This document shows, in pieces, positions 5,177 to 6,031 of a stretch of DNA of 6,031 bases. The first letter of the stretch is position 1, and every line of letters begins with the position of its first letter. Made by a program: the position numbers and the translations under genes. The DNA is from Roseobacter sp. (GTDB lineage: Bacteria; Pseudomonadota; Alphaproteobacteria; Rhodobacterales; Rhodobacteraceae), in contig JAGXHB010000180.1 of NCBI GenBank assembly GCA_024636425.1, positions 1 to 6,031 of the forward strand, in the 5' to 3' direction. The notes beneath the pieces were generated by a model that had not been told where the DNA came from, ran no database searches, and was given only the letters and a program-made list of their open reading frames with translations.

Positions 5177-6031
5177 ATGGACGGTACATTCAGCGAAAAC
5201 GACATTTCCCGCGTGGTCGAAGCAGACCGCGCCCATATCTGGCACCATCTGAGCCAGCACAAACCCTATGAGACGACGGATCCGCGGATCATCGTCGAAG
5301 GCAAGGGGATGCGCGTCTGGGATCAGAAAGGGAAAGAGCATCTTGATGCCGTGTCGGGTGGCGTCTGGACCGTCAATGTCGGCTATGGCCGCGAAAGCAT
5401 TGCGAACGCTGTCCGGGACCAGTTGATCAAGCTGAATTACTTTGCAGGCTCCGCAGGGTCCATCCCCGGATCCATATTTGCCGAAAAGCTGATCGAAAAG
5501 ATGCCCGGCATGAGTCGCGTCTACTACTGCAACTCGGGATCGGAAGCGAACGAGAAAGGCTTCAAGATGGTCCGCCAGATCGCGCACAAGCGCTATGGCG
5601 GCAAGAAGCACAAGATCCTCTACCGCGACCGCGATTATCACGGCACCACCATCGCGTGCCTGTCCGCAGGCGGGCAGGACGAACGCAATGCGCAATACGG
5701 CCCCTTTACGGACGGATTCGTGCGCGTCCCCCATTGCCTAGAATATCGCAAATTCGAGCAGGACGGCGCGCCCGAGGATAACTATGGTGTCTGGGCTGCG
5801 GATCAGATCGAAAAGGTAATCCTTGCCGAAGGCCCCGATACTGTTGGCGGCCTTTGTCTTGAACCCGTAACGGCAGGCGGCGGCGTCATCACGCCCCCCG
5901 ACGGTTATTGGGAACGCGTGCAGGAAATCTGCCGCAAGTACGATATACTGCTCCACATCGACGAAGTCGTCTGCGGCGTGGGCCGGACCGGCACGTGGTT
6001 CGGCTATCAGCATTACGGCATCCAGCCTGAC
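5177..6031 (+). CDS. tpa: Taurine:pyruvate aminotransferase, class III PLP enzyme (3' truncated by window edge)
   Basis: The first 285 residues of a class III (omega) aminotransferase of about 460 residues. Tpa transfers the amino group of taurine to pyruvate, giving sulfoacetaldehyde and alanine, the first step of taurine catabolism ahead of Xsc. The N-terminal signature HIWHHLSQHKPYETTDPRIIVEGKGMRVWD (20-49) and SGGVWTVNVGYGR (60-72) match what I recall of Tpa sequences. PLP-site residues are visible: the phosphate-binding SGSEANE (120-126), Tyr154-His-Gly that stacks on the cofactor, Glu229 in LEPVTAGGG, and Asp262 in HIDEVVCGVGRTG that contacts the pyridine nitrogen. The Schiff-base lysine is expected shortly past the right edge. 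The ATG has GAGAGG eight bases upstream and a likely promoter. No tauR, ald or xsc is visible. Related beta-alanine or putrescine:pyruvate aminotransferases share the fold, so the substrate is probable, not proven. Confidence 0.78.
   Translation, partial: MDGTFSENDISRVVEADRAHIWHHLSQHKPYETTDPRIIVEGKGMRVWDQKGKEHLDAVSGGVWTVNVGYGRESIANAVRDQLIKLNYFAGSAGSIPGSIFAEKLIEKMPGMSRVYYCNSGSEANEKGFKMVRQIAHKRYGGKKHKILYRDRDYHGTTIACLSAGGQDERNAQYGPFTDGFVRVPHCLEYRKFEQDGAPEDNYGVWAADQIEKVILAEGPDTVGGLCLEPVTAGGGVITPPDGYWERVQEICRKYDILLHIDEVVCGVGRTGTWFGYQHYGIQPD

Noticed and set aside
5117..6013. Minus-strand frames opposite the aminotransferase (5117-5734 and 5738-6013)
   Set aside because: The plus strand encodes a continuous class III aminotransferase with PLP-site residues; the minus-strand products are shadows.
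1..6031. A novel defence system, CRISPR array, transposon or RNA gene
   Set aside because: No array-like repeats, transposase motifs, terminal repeats, toxin-antitoxin pair or tRNA-like folds were seen. Every large frame is explained by a known family.

Overview
The window looks like a GC-rich alphaproteobacterial chromosome segment, most likely Rhodobacteraceae (Roseobacter group). Three things point there: an imuA-imuB SOS mutagenesis cassette under a direct-repeat LexA box of the alphaproteobacterial form GTTC-N7-GTTC, a DEAD-box helicase with a DbpA-type RNA-binding domain and a long basic tail, and a 3' partial aminotransferase that reads like the roseobacter taurine:pyruvate aminotransferase (Tpa). 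The taxonomic placement is inferred from recognised protein families; no database search was possible.

Layout. Positions 1-1387 (minus strand) hold imuA followed by the first 254 codons of imuB, which runs off the left edge. The two genes overlap by 110 nt, and a perfect LexA box lies 14 nt upstream of the imuA start. In this cassette type dnaE2 usually follows imuB, so it may lie beyond the left edge. Positions 1566-2468 (minus) hold a PHB-depolymerase-family serine esterase, separated from imuA by a probable intrinsic terminator. Positions 2469-2811 are a gene-poor divergent region that seems to contain the leader of the helicase, including a strong hairpin. Positions 2812-4968 (plus) hold the DEAD-box RNA helicase, for which a TTG start with a good ribosome binding site is preferred over an upstream ATG. 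Positions 4969-5176 are intergenic, with a short direct repeat, a stable hairpin and a likely promoter. Positions 5177-6031 (plus) hold the first 285 codons of the aminotransferase, which runs off the right edge just before its catalytic lysine.

Functional reading. The left part is DNA-damage tolerance: LexA-controlled translesion synthesis accessory proteins. The esterase, the helicase (RNA remodelling, possibly ribosome assembly or cold adaptation) and the aminotransferase (taurine nitrogen and sulfonate catabolism) appear to be separate transcription units with no evident shared pathway. I see no mobile element, CRISPR array, tRNA or rRNA. This is mostly ordinary core and near-core genome. 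The regulatory details (LexA box, gene overlap, helicase leader hairpin, inverted repeat before the aminotransferase) are the parts worth a second look.
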